A stretch of 8,432 bases of DNA from an uncultured Caulobacter sp. (GTDB taxonomy: Bacteria > Pseudomonadota > Alphaproteobacteria > Caulobacterales > Caulobacteraceae), in NCBI RefSeq assembly GCF_937900395.1, contig NZ_CALCDX010000047.1, forward strand, positions 1 to 8,432, given 5' to 3'. Made by a program: the position numbers and the translations under genes. Below, piece by piece: positions 1 through 6,505 of the stretch. The notes below the pieces were generated by a model, which saw only the letters and a list, made by a program, of their open reading frames with translations, was not told where the DNA came from and did no database searches. Each line of letters begins with the position of its first letter. The first letter of the stretch is position 1.

Positions 1-47
1 GCGCGCTTGAAGCGGGCGGCGTCATAGAGGGAGGAAGCGTCGTCCAT
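1..47 (-). CDS. Unidentified protein, N-terminal 15 codons only (leaves the window at the left edge)
   Basis: An ATG at 47-45 opens a minus-strand frame that reads MDDASSLYDAARFKR and then runs off the window. The start is supported by a strong Shine-Dalgarno sequence, GAGGTG at 58-53, five bases upstream, and by third positions that are mostly G or C. It follows the methyltransferase stop by 72 bases on the same strand, so it could be co-transcribed or have its own promoter. A weak promoter-like pair (CTGACA, then a TCTAGG-containing stretch) lies in that gap, but I would not rely on it. Fifteen residues are too few to name a family; no signal peptide is evident. Confidence 0.6.
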   Translation of the reverse strand, partial: MDDASSLYDAARFKR

Positions 48-52
48 CGGAA

Positions 53-58
53 CACCTC
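53..58 (-). promoter_or_regulatory. Ribosome binding site GAGGTG for the left-edge gene
   Basis: GAGGTG followed by a five-base spacer (TTCCG) and ATG at 47-45. The close match to the anti-Shine-Dalgarno sequence at good spacing is the main reason for calling the truncated left-edge gene at all. Confidence 0.6.
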
Positions 59-119
59 GGAGCCGTGGGGTTGCGGGAAGCGGCGCACCCTAGACCCCTA
101 TCCCCCCGCTGTCAGGAGG

Positions 120-1241
120 TCATTCGGCGGCAAGGCTTGCAGTTTTGCTATCAACAAGCGGCTCCAGGAGGGTTTCCGCAAGCCATCGCACCGCAGGAGC
201 CGCAACCCCGTCGCCGACCACCTGCAGGCCCGCGGTCTGCGACGCCGGAAGCTGATAGCCGTCGGGCAACCCCATCAGGCGGGCGCCTTCGCGCGGAGTC
301 AGCAGACGCGACCGCACCTGGCCCTCATCGATCACCAACAGAGTCTGCCGGGATGAACCGCCGCGCGGGGTCCGCAGGCAGCCGGCGAGGCCGTCGAACC
401 GCACCTCAGCGCGCTGCTGGCCGCCGCGCATCCGGCGGAAGACCGCGCCCACGGAACGACCGCCGGCCTTCATCCGCGCCTCGACCGCCTCGCGATGCGC
501 CGGCGCCATGAGATCTAGCAGGGCTTCGGTCTTTTCCGGTGAACTCCAGATCACCGCCGCGTCCGGCTCGAGCATGGCCGCGAGATCGGTATTGCGCGCC
601 GGCGGCTTGGGAACGCCCCACCAGATCCAGCGCGCCTGAAGATCCTCGGGCAGTCGAGCGGCCGCTTCACGAATGGCGCGGCTATGGAAGGCGCTGCCCC
701 CCTCCAGGCCAGCGGTCGGCAGGCGGGTGGCGACCACGAACACGCGGGGACGGGACTGCGGGACGAAGGCGGCGGCGTCGATCTCCAACGCGCCGAAGCG
801 ATACCCTTCTTCGCTCAAGGCGCCGCAGAGCGCGGTGAAGTCGTCGCCGTGGTGCGAGGTCAGCAGCCCGACGACATTCTCGATGACGATCACCGAAGGC
901 GCGCGCCCCTCGGCCGAGAGACCCCTCATCAAGGTCCAAAAGCCGAAGAAGGCAGAGGACTTGCCGCCGGCCAGGCCCGCGCGGGCGCCGGCCAGGCTGA
1001 AGTCCTGGCAGGGACTGGACGCCCAGGCCAAGTCCGCCGTCGGAAGGATGTCGGCGGTCAGGGCGAAGACATCGCCCTGGTGGAAATGCTCTCCGCTTTC
1101 GCCGAAGTTCGCGCGATAGGTCGCCGCCTTGACCGGATCGAAGTCGTTGGCGAAGGCGCAGGTCCAGCCCTCGCCCAAGCCGATCCGAGCCATGCCGCCG
1201 CCGGCGAAGAATTCCAGGAAGCTTGGACGTGCGCGAGTCAT
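120..1241 (-). CDS. C5-cytosine DNA methyltransferase, apparently orphan
   Basis: This 373-residue enzyme should transfer a methyl group from S-adenosylmethionine to C5 of cytosine at a specific DNA site. The conserved motifs appear in order: motif I FFAGGG at 11-16 (SAM binding), motif IV SSPCQ at 75-79 with catalytic Cys78, motif VI ENV at 121-123, motif VIII QSRPR at 162-166, motif IX LLTPREGARLMGLP at 313-326, and motif X GDGVAAP at 343-349. The target-recognition region must lie at roughly 170-310; it is compact, and GGSSRQ at 294-299 marks its end. All catalytic motifs are intact. No endonuclease, specificity subunit or Vsr-type gene is visible beside it, so an orphan epigenetic or regulatory role is more likely than restriction-modification. 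The ATG at 1241 has no good Shine-Dalgarno sequence; a GANTC site (1235-1239) falls within codons 1-3. It follows the serine hydrolase by 42 bases on the same strand. The target sequence cannot be read from the protein by eye. Confidence 0.95.
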   Translation of the reverse strand: MTRARPSFLEFFAGGGMARIGLGEGWTCAFANDFDPVKAATYRANFGESGEHFHQGDVFALTADILPTADLAWASSPCQDFSLAGARAGLAGGKSSAFFGFWTLMRGLSAEGRAPSVIVIENVVGLLTSHHGDDFTALCGALSEEGYRFGALEIDAAAFVPQSRPRVFVVATRLPTAGLEGGSAFHSRAIREAAARLPEDLQARWIWWGVPKPPARNTDLAAMLEPDAAVIWSSPEKTEALLDLMAPAHREAVEARMKAGGRSVGAVFRRMRGGQQRAEVRFDGLAGCLRTPRGGSSRQTLLVIDEGQVRSRLLTPREGARLMGLPDGYQLPASQTAGLQVVGDGVAAPAVRWLAETLLEPLVDSKTASLAAE

Positions 1242-1283
1242 CGGCGGGAGACTAGCCTGTTCGCGCCCGGGCGCCAGGGCCGC

Positions 1284-2564
1284 CTAGTCGCCCTTCGGCC
1301 CCAGATAGTCGGGCCCATACACCGCCGCCCTGAGATCATGGTGCAGCGTGCCATCGAACGGGAAGGTCTGGACGAAGAAGACGGCGGTCAGCCTGTTGAC
1401 CGGATCGACCCAAAACAGGGTGCTGTCGCGGCCATCCCAGAAGAACTCTCCCACCGCGCCCCGGTTTTCCTTCGACGTCTGCGGCTGCCGCGTTCGGACC
1501 GCGAAGTCGAAGCCGAAGCCGACGGAACCCTTGCTGGGCAGCCACGACCGATTTGTCACCCGCGCATCCAGATGGTCGGTGGCCATCAGGCGCACGGTCG
1601 AGGGATGGAGGATCTTCACGCCATCCAACGAGCCACCGTCCAGCAGCATCCGCGAGAAGCGCGCATAGTCGTCGATCGAGGCGACCAGGCCGGCCCCGCC
1701 CATAGTCAGGCGTCGCGCGGGATCGAAGTTCATGCGCCGCGTCTCGGCGGGATCCTCCTTGGCGAGCCGGCCATCGGCGCCCTTGTTGTAGACGGCGGCC
1801 AGACGCGGGAAAGCCGCTTCGGGTTGTGTCCACGCGGTCTCCTTCATGCCCAGCGGATCCAGGATGTGCGCCTTCACATAGGCCTCGAAGGGCTGGCCGG
1901 TGAGCCTTTCGACGAGCAGCGCCTGGACATCGACGGCGGCGCTATAGCTCCAGCGCTCCCCGGGATCGAACAGCAAGGGCGCCTTGGCGAGCCGGCGACT
2001 GAACTCGGAAAGGTCGTTGGTCAGGTTCAGCGGATCGAGGGCCGAGAAGGCCGCATCGGCGGGCGTCGCCGTTCCACCGTATGAGAACCCCGCCGTGTGG
2101 CGCAGGATATCGCGGATCACGATCGGCCGACTGGCTGGACGCGTCTGACCCTGGGCGTCCATGACCTTCATGTCGGCGAACTCGGGCAGGTAGCGCGACA
2201 ACGGATCGTCCAGACCGAACTTTCCCTGCTCCCAGAGTTGCATCAGGGCGACGCCGGTGACCGGTTTGGTCATCGAATAGATCTGCACCAGGGTGTCGCG
2301 ACGCATCGGCTTGCCCGCCTCGCGATCGGCCATGCCGGCGGCGCCGAAAAAGCGCTCGCGGCCGTCTTTCCAGACCAGGGCCGACACGCCGACTGCCCGG
2401 CCGCTGTCGACCATAGCCTTGAGCGCGCCGTCGATCCGGGCCTTGTCGATCTTGATCTCAGGGGGCTGTGCAGCGGACGTCGAGGCTTGCCTCGCGAGGG
2501 CCGGGGCCGCCGGAACGGCCAACAGCGCCGCCGCAATGGCGACGGGGATCAACTTCCTGGACAC
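1284..2564 (-). CDS. Exported serine hydrolase, class C beta-lactamase / family VIII esterase type
   Basis: The 426-residue protein starts with a Sec signal peptide: basic SRK, a hydrophobic core at about 5-20, and ALA at 22-24 with cleavage likely after Ala24. It should therefore act in the periplasm. The beta-lactamase fold follows, with nucleophile motif SMTK at 97-100 (Ser97, Lys100) and YSA at 207-209, where Tyr207 takes the place of the YxN tyrosine. Near the C-terminus WDG at 376-378 stands where penicillin-binding proteins have KTG. SxxK with YSx and a WxG-like third motif fits EstB-like family VIII esterases better than true AmpC enzymes, so ester or amide hydrolysis is more likely than clinical-type beta-lactam resistance; the natural substrate is unknown. 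The start is GTG, chosen because GGGAG lies six bases upstream and the signal peptide begins there. It sits 81 bases after rfbA and 42 before the methyltransferase; neither neighbour suggests a shared pathway. Confidence 0.93.
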   Translation of the reverse strand: MSRKLIPVAIAAALLAVPAAPALARQASTSAAQPPEIKIDKARIDGALKAMVDSGRAVGVSALVWKDGRERFFGAAGMADREAGKPMRRDTLVQIYSMTKPVTGVALMQLWEQGKFGLDDPLSRYLPEFADMKVMDAQGQTRPASRPIVIRDILRHTAGFSYGGTATPADAAFSALDPLNLTNDLSEFSRRLAKAPLLFDPGERWSYSAAVDVQALLVERLTGQPFEAYVKAHILDPLGMKETAWTQPEAAFPRLAAVYNKGADGRLAKEDPAETRRMNFDPARRLTMGGAGLVASIDDYARFSRMLLDGGSLDGVKILHPSTVRLMATDHLDARVTNRSWLPSKGSVGFGFDFAVRTRQPQTSKENRGAVGEFFWDGRDSTLFWVDPVNRLTAVFFVQTFPFDGTLHHDLRAAVYGPDYLGPKGD

Positions 2565-2570
2565 AACGAA

Positions 2571-2575
2571 CTCCC
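2571..2575 (-). promoter_or_regulatory. Ribosome binding site GGGAG deciding the GTG start of the serine hydrolase
   Basis: GGGAG at 2575-2571 is followed by a six-base spacer (TTCGTT) and GTG at 2564-2562. The spacing is ideal, and the frame goes straight into a signal peptide, which supports the GTG as the true start. Confidence 0.6.
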
Positions 2576-2589
2576 GGCGAACTTTCTTA

Positions 2590-2609
2590 TCGGCGCGGAC
2601 TGTCGCCGA
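2590..2609 (-). repeat. Small inverted repeat between rfbA and the serine hydrolase
   Basis: TCGGCG and CGCCGA form a perfect six-base-pair stem around an eight-base loop. It lies downstream of the rfbA stop and just ahead of the hydrolase ribosome binding site. No T-run follows on either strand, so it is not a convincing intrinsic terminator. It could be a weak transcript-end or processing hairpin, or chance in GC-rich DNA. Confidence 0.25.
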
Positions 2610-2645
2610 GGCCGAAGCCGTTTTCCAGCGGCACGAGGTCGTAGA

Positions 2646-3518
2646 TCAGCCGTGCGAGGCGATCATCTTCAGATAGGCGCCATAGGGCGAGTTCTTCAGC
2701 TCGTGGGCCAAGCCCAGAAGCTGCTCGCTCGAGATCCAGCCGTTCTGGTGGGCGACCTCCTCGACACAGCCGATCTTCAGCCCTTGGCGGTGCTCCAGCG
2801 TGCGGACGAATTCCGAAGCTTCCAGCAGGCTGTCATGGGTGCCGGTGTCCAGCCAGGCGAAGCCGCGACCCATGCGCTCGACCGACAGGGCGCCGGCCTC
2901 CAGATAGAGGCGGTTGATGTCGGTGATCTCAAGCTCGCCACGCGCGGAGGGCTTCAGGTCGCGAGCGAAGTCGACCACACGGTTGTCGTACATGTAGAGG
3001 CCGGTGACCGCCCAGTTCGAGCGCGGCTTCTGGGGCTTTTCCTCGATCGAGATCGCCTTGCCGTCGGCGTCGAACTCGACGACGCCATAGCGCTGCGGGT
3101 CGTTGACGAAATAGGCGAAGACGCTGGCGCCCTTCTTCGAACGCTCCTTGGCGCCCTGCAGGATCCGGCCCAGGCCCGCGCCGTAGAACAGGTTGTCGCC
3201 CAGCACGAGGACGCTGGGCTCGGCGCCGACGAAGTCCGCGCCGATGCGATAGGCCTCGGCCAAGCCGTTCGGATTGGCCTGCTCGGCGTAGCTGATGTTG
3301 ATCCCCCACCGCGCGCCGTCGCCCAGAAGCCCTTCGAACAACGGCAGGTCACGCGGCGTGGAGATGATCAGGACATCACGCACGCCAGCCATCATCAGGA
3401 CCGACAGGGGATAGTAGATCATCGGCTTGTCGAAGACCGGCAGCAGTTGTTTGCTGATCGCCAGGGTCACCGGGTGGAGACGCGTGCCCGACCCGCCGGC
3501 GAGGATGATACCCTTCAT
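2646..3518 (-). CDS. rfbA: Glucose-1-phosphate thymidylyltransferase (dTDP-glucose pyrophosphorylase)
   Basis: RfbA/RmlA joins dTTP and glucose-1-phosphate to give dTDP-glucose and pyrophosphate, the first step towards dTDP-L-rhamnose, in the cytoplasm. The 290 residues match the usual family length. The nucleotidyltransferase signature GGSGTRLHP is at 8-16, followed by SKQLLPV at 22-28 with the conserved lysine Lys23. Metal-binding GDN is at 107-109 (Asp108), EEKP at 159-162 contacts the sugar phosphate, and WLDTGT at 222-227 supplies the second metal aspartate, Asp224. The C-terminal SPYGAYL at 277-283 is typical of the family's end, so the gene is complete. The ATG at 3518 has a purine-rich GAAGAAGAAG tract just upstream. 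It lies 116 bases beyond rfbD on the same strand, a gap long enough to hold its own promoter, although I see no strong one. The symbol rmlA is equally valid. Confidence 0.97.
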   Translation of the reverse strand: MKGIILAGGSGTRLHPVTLAISKQLLPVFDKPMIYYPLSVLMMAGVRDVLIISTPRDLPLFEGLLGDGARWGINISYAEQANPNGLAEAYRIGADFVGAEPSVLVLGDNLFYGAGLGRILQGAKERSKKGASVFAYFVNDPQRYGVVEFDADGKAISIEEKPQKPRSNWAVTGLYMYDNRVVDFARDLKPSARGELEITDINRLYLEAGALSVERMGRGFAWLDTGTHDSLLEASEFVRTLEHRQGLKIGCVEEVAHQNGWISSEQLLGLAHELKNSPYGAYLKMIASHG

Positions 3519-3563
3519 ACGTCTTCTTCTTCAGTCCTGACGCTCGAACCTAGAGCGGATTTG

Positions 3564-3586
3564 CGCGAAACGTGAAGCCTTTCGCG
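3564..3586. repeat. Inverted repeat CGCGAAA/TTTCGCG in the rfbD-rfbA gap
   Basis: A perfect seven-base-pair stem with a nine-base loop lies midway in the 116-bp gap. It is preceded on the plus strand by CTAGAGCGGATTT. The block recalls, from general knowledge, the palindromic intergenic repeats that begin with AGAGC and carry GCGAAA/TTTCGCG arms in many alphaproteobacteria, of which this could be a diverged copy. No T-run flanks it, so a factor-independent terminator is unlikely. It could also be an operator or mRNA-processing hairpin between rfbD and rfbA. Confidence 0.35.
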
Positions 3587-3634
3587 TGGAGGTTGGCGGT
3601 TCAACGCGATGATCGTGGAGGATTTGAGGCGCGC

Positions 3635-4504
3635 TCAGAGCCGGCCCTTGGCTTGGAGATAGCGATCGAGCGCATCGGTCCAGTGCGGCATGGGCCGACC
3701 GATGGCGGCGGCCAGCTTGGCGCTGGACAGCGCGCTGTAGGGCGGGCGGCGGGCGGGCGTGGGGAAATCGCTGGTCGGGATCGGCGCGACTTCAGCGCTG
3801 ACGCCGGCCCTTTCGATAATCCGCGAGGCGAACTCCCACCAGCTGGCGACGCCGGAATTGACGACATGGTAGTCGCCAGCGGGCGCTTCGGCCGCGATCA
3901 AATCGAGGATCGCCTCGCCGGCGTCCCACGAGGCGGTGGGCGACATGATCTGGTCGGCGACGACAGTCAGGCGACCACGCTCTTCCCCGAACCGCAGCAT
4001 GGTCTCGACGAAGTTGCCGCCCTTGCCGCTGGCGCCGGCGACGCCGAACAGCGAGGCGACGCGCGCGACGACGACATCGTCATGCTCCAAACGCGCCAGG
4101 TCCTCGCCCAGCGCCTTGGTGGCGCCGTAGACATTGACCGGCGCGCGTCCGATCTCCTCGGACAGCGGCTCCCGTTGGGCTTGCCCGCCGTAGACATAGT
4201 CTGTCGACACCTGGACTAGGCGCGCGCCCTTGGCGGCGCAGGCCTTAGCGAGCCGTCCGGCGAAGTGAGCGTTGATCGCCACGGCGGGCGCAGGGTCTTT
4301 CTCGCAGTCGTCGACCCGCGTGACGGCGACGCAGTTGATGGCGACGTCGAAGGCGAGATCGTCAAAGCCGGCCGCCGGATCGGCGGCGTCGAGCTGGGCT
4401 CGGGTGACGGCGACGAGGGCCAGGCCGCGCTCAGCCGCCTGCTTGGTCATGTCCGATCCCAGCTGGCCATTGGCCCCGAACAGGGCGATGCGAGGGCCGG
4501 CCAT
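3635..4504 (-). CDS. rfbD: dTDP-4-dehydrorhamnose reductase
   Basis: RfbD/RmlD reduces dTDP-4-keto-L-rhamnose to dTDP-L-rhamnose with NAD(P)H, the last step of the pathway. It is a short-chain dehydrogenase-like protein of 289 residues, slightly shorter than the E. coli enzyme. The N-terminal Rossmann loop GANGQLG is at 10-16, STDYVYGG at 100-107, and the catalytic pair Tyr126/Lys130 in YGATK at 126-130. RPPYSAL at 253-259 is the family's C-terminal substrate-loop signature. The ATG at 4504 overlaps the rfbB stop by one base (TGATG), which points to translational coupling and fixes the start. The same frame stays open upstream through rfbB, giving a much longer apparent reading frame, but the extra part is an arginine/proline-rich shadow of rfbB. 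The product depends on RmlC, which is not in this window. Confidence 0.96.
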   Translation of the reverse strand: MAGPRIALFGANGQLGSDMTKQAAERGLALVAVTRAQLDAADPAAGFDDLAFDVAINCVAVTRVDDCEKDPAPAVAINAHFAGRLAKACAAKGARLVQVSTDYVYGGQAQREPLSEEIGRAPVNVYGATKALGEDLARLEHDDVVVARVASLFGVAGASGKGGNFVETMLRFGEERGRLTVVADQIMSPTASWDAGEAILDLIAAEAPAGDYHVVNSGVASWWEFASRIIERAGVSAEVAPIPTSDFPTPARRPPYSALSSAKLAAAIGRPMPHWTDALDRYLQAKGRL

Positions 4505-5571
4505 CAGGCGGTCTTCAAGCCCAGGCGCTGGCCAGCGTAGCGCTCGCGCAGAGGCGCCCACCAGGCCTCGTTGTCGAGATACCACTGGATCGTCTTGCGC
4601 AGGCCCGTCTCGAAGGTCTCCTGCGCCTTCCAGCCCAGCTCCGTCTCCAGCTTGGTGGCGTCGATGGCGTAGCGGGCGTCGTGACCCGGCCGATCGGCGA
4701 CGAAGGTGATCAACTCGCGACGGGTCTGGCCCGGCAGAGGACGCAACTCGTCGAGCACGTCGCAGATCGCCTCGACCACCTGCAGGTTGGTGCGCTCGTT
4801 GCGGCCGCCGACGTTGTAGCTTTCGCCCGGGACGCCCTTGGTCGCGATCAGGTGCAGCGCACGGGCGTGGTCCTCGACATGGAGCCAGTCGCGGACATTG
4901 TCGCCCTTGCCGTAGACCGGCAGCGGCTTGCCCTCGAGGGCGTTCAGCGTGACCAGCGGGATCAGCTTCTCGGGGAAGTGATAGGGCCCGTAGTTGTTCG
5001 AGCAGTTCGAGACCACGACCGGCAGGCCGTAGGTGTGATGCCAGGCGCGGGCCAGGTGGTCCGACGAGGCCTTGGAGGCCGAATAGGGCGAGCGCGGATC
5101 GTACGGCGTGGTCTCGCTGAACAGGCCCTCCGCGCCCAGGCTGCCGAACACCTCGTCGGTCGAGATGTGGTGGAACCGGAAGCGGTCCTTGTCCTCGCCC
5201 GTCAGGCCCCGCCAGTGCTCCAGCGCCGCCTGCAGCATGACGTACGTGCCGACGATGTTGGTCTGGATGAACTCGCCGGGGCCGGTGATCGAGCGGTCGA
5301 CGTGGCTCTCGGCGGCCAAATGCATGATGACGTTGGGCCGGAAAGCCTTGACCGCGGCCGAGACCGTCGCCGCGTCGGCGACGTCGCCCTGGACGAACTG
5401 GTAGTCGGCCTTGCCCTCCAGCATCGCCAGGCTGCCCGGCGAGGCGGCGTAGGTCAGCTTGTCGTAGTTGAGGATCGCGACATCGTTCTGGCCGGCCAGA
5501 TGGCGGCACACGGCCGAGCCGATGAAGCCGGACCCGCCGGTCACCATCACGCGGAGATTCTGCTGCGACAT
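4504..5571 (-). CDS. rfbB: dTDP-glucose 4,6-dehydratase
   Basis: RfbB/RmlB converts dTDP-glucose to dTDP-4-keto-6-deoxyglucose using tightly bound NAD+. It is an extended short-chain dehydrogenase of 355 residues, close to the usual length. The NAD-binding loop TGGSGFIGS is at 11-19. The dehydratase signature ISTDEVFG at 136-143 carries the Thr138-Asp139-Glu140 triad. The catalytic Tyr163/Lys167 lie in YSASK at 163-167, followed by NNYGP at 192-196 and RDWLHVEDH at 227-235. I chose the ATG at 5571 because MSQQN leads directly into the first strand and GAGGG lies 11 bases upstream. An in-frame ATG at 5592 would add MPRAIQR and cannot be excluded. It is the first gene of rfbB-rfbD(-rfbA), with a promoter-like site just upstream. 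Confidence 0.97.
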   Translation of the reverse strand: MSQQNLRVMVTGGSGFIGSAVCRHLAGQNDVAILNYDKLTYAASPGSLAMLEGKADYQFVQGDVADAATVSAAVKAFRPNVIMHLAAESHVDRSITGPGEFIQTNIVGTYVMLQAALEHWRGLTGEDKDRFRFHHISTDEVFGSLGAEGLFSETTPYDPRSPYSASKASSDHLARAWHHTYGLPVVVSNCSNNYGPYHFPEKLIPLVTLNALEGKPLPVYGKGDNVRDWLHVEDHARALHLIATKGVPGESYNVGGRNERTNLQVVEAICDVLDELRPLPGQTRRELITFVADRPGHDARYAIDATKLETELGWKAQETFETGLRKTIQWYLDNEAWWAPLRERYAGQRLGLKTA

Positions 5572-5616
5572 GCGCTGGATAGCCCTCGGCATTCGAAGAG
5601 CCAGCCCGTACTCCAG

Positions 5617-5641
5617 TTTTTAGTGTACTTGCAACCGTCGA
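5617..5641 (-). promoter_or_regulatory. Candidate housekeeping promoter for rfbB-rfbD
   Basis: On the minus strand, TCGACGG (5641-5635), ten bases, then ACTAAAAA (5624-5617). This resembles the Caulobacter housekeeping consensus TTGACGS, 10-14 bases, GCTANAWC, with one mismatch in the -35 and two in the -10. It sits in an AT-rich island in the 85-bp gap between purU and rfbB. Transcription would begin near 5610, leaving about 39 bases before the ATG at 5571, or about 18 before the alternative ATG at 5592. Confidence 0.4.
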
Positions 5642-5656
5642 GGCCGAGGCAGGCCG

Positions 5657-6499
5657 TCAGTCGGTGAACACCACCGTCTTGCGACCGTTCAACAGGACAC
5701 GGTCCTCCAGGCGGTAACGCAGCGCCCGCGCCAGGACGCGACGCTCGATGTCGCGGCCCTTGCGGACCAGGTCCTCGGGCGTGTCGCGGTGGCTGATGCG
5801 CTCGACGTCCTGCTCGATGATCGGGCCCTCGTCGAGGTCGCCGGTCACATAGTGGGCGCTGGCGCCGATCAGCTTCACGCCGCGCGCATGGGCCTGGTGA
5901 TAGGGCTTGGCGCCCTTGAAGCCGGGCAGGAACGAGTGATGGATGTTGATGCAGCGGCCCTGCAGCTTGGCCGCCAGGCCGTCCGACAGCACCTGCATGT
6001 AGCGGGCGAGCACGACGATGTCGGTCTTCGTCTCCTGGATCAGCTTCCAGAGCTCGGCTTCCTGCTCGAACTTCGTCTCCTTGGTCACAGGCAGGTGATG
6101 GAAGGGAAGGTCCGACAGGTCGATATGGGCGTAGGTCTCGGCCGGATGGTTCGAGACCACGCCGGTGATGTCCATCGGCAGCTCGCCGATGCGCCAGCGG
6201 TAGACCAAGTCGGCCAGGCAGTGGTCGAACTTGCTGGCCAGCAGCAGCACGCGATAACGATCGGCGCGGTTGCGAAGCGTCCACTTCATCTTCAGCGGCT
6301 CGGCCAGCGCGCCAAACGCCTCCCGCAACGCGGCGCGGTCAGCGCCATCGGCGTCGAAGACGACGCGCATGAAGAACTGACCGGTCTCCTGGTCGTCGAA
6401 CTGCTGGGCGTCGAGGATGTTGCAGCCGCGCTCGAAGAGGAAGGCGGACACCTTGGCGACGATGCCGCGCTGGTCGGGGCAGGAGAGGGTTAGGATCAT
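5657..6499 (-). CDS. purU: Formyltetrahydrofolate deformylase
   Basis: PurU hydrolyses 10-formyltetrahydrofolate to formate and tetrahydrofolate, balancing the one-carbon pool and supplying formate for purine synthesis. The 280 residues equal the length I recall for the E. coli enzyme. Residues 1 to about 85 form an ACT regulatory domain (CPDQRGIVAKVSAFL at 7-21), which in this family senses small molecules such as glycine and methionine. Residues 86-280 are the formyltransferase domain: the catalytic Asn185 and His187 lie in NIHHSFLPGFKG at 185-196, and Asp223 in HYVTGDLDEGPII at 216-228. SNHPE-like SNHPAE at 116-121 is also typical. The ATG at 6499 has an excellent ribosome binding site, GAGGGAG, six bases upstream. 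It runs divergently from argE and is followed by rfbB after 85 bases, most likely as a separate transcription unit. Confidence 0.97.
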   Translation of the reverse strand: MILTLSCPDQRGIVAKVSAFLFERGCNILDAQQFDDQETGQFFMRVVFDADGADRAALREAFGALAEPLKMKWTLRNRADRYRVLLLASKFDHCLADLVYRWRIGELPMDITGVVSNHPAETYAHIDLSDLPFHHLPVTKETKFEQEAELWKLIQETKTDIVVLARYMQVLSDGLAAKLQGRCINIHHSFLPGFKGAKPYHQAHARGVKLIGASAHYVTGDLDEGPIIEQDVERISHRDTPEDLVRKGRDIERRVLARALRYRLEDRVLLNGRKTVVFTD

Positions 6500-6505
6500 G
6501 GTCCG

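Noticed and set aside
1263..1274. Perfect 12-base palindrome GCGCCCGGGCGC just upstream of the methyltransferase
   Set aside because: It could be an operator for autoregulation, but at this base composition a few perfect 12-base palindromes are expected by chance in a window of this size. No repeat of it is seen elsewhere.
684..2084. Long plus-strand open frame (466 codons) antisense to the methyltransferase and serine hydrolase
   Set aside because: It crosses two genes with clear catalytic motifs on the other strand, has low-complexity Gly/Arg/Gln-rich content and no recognisable domain. Such frames are expected opposite genes with G/C-biased third positions.
2097..3575. Long plus-strand open frame (492 codons) antisense to the serine hydrolase and rfbA
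   Set aside because: It is a shadow of rfbA and the start of the hydrolase gene, with no domain signature or convincing ribosome binding site.
3549..3585. Possible rfbA promoter (TTCACGT, 15 bases, TCTAGGTT on the minus strand)
   Set aside because: It matches the consensus poorly and at slightly long spacing. The gap could hold a promoter, but this pair is not strong enough to annotate.
3635..5509. Apparent 624-residue fusion ending in rfbD
   Set aside because: The first half is the Arg/Pro-rich out-of-frame translation of rfbB; only the part from 4504 is RfbD. The TGATG overlap shows two separate genes.
4681..5667. Plus-strand open frame (328 codons) antisense to rfbB
   Set aside because: It mirrors rfbB, whose dehydratase motifs are unmistakable. 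The antisense product is Val/Arg/Asp-rich without any motif.
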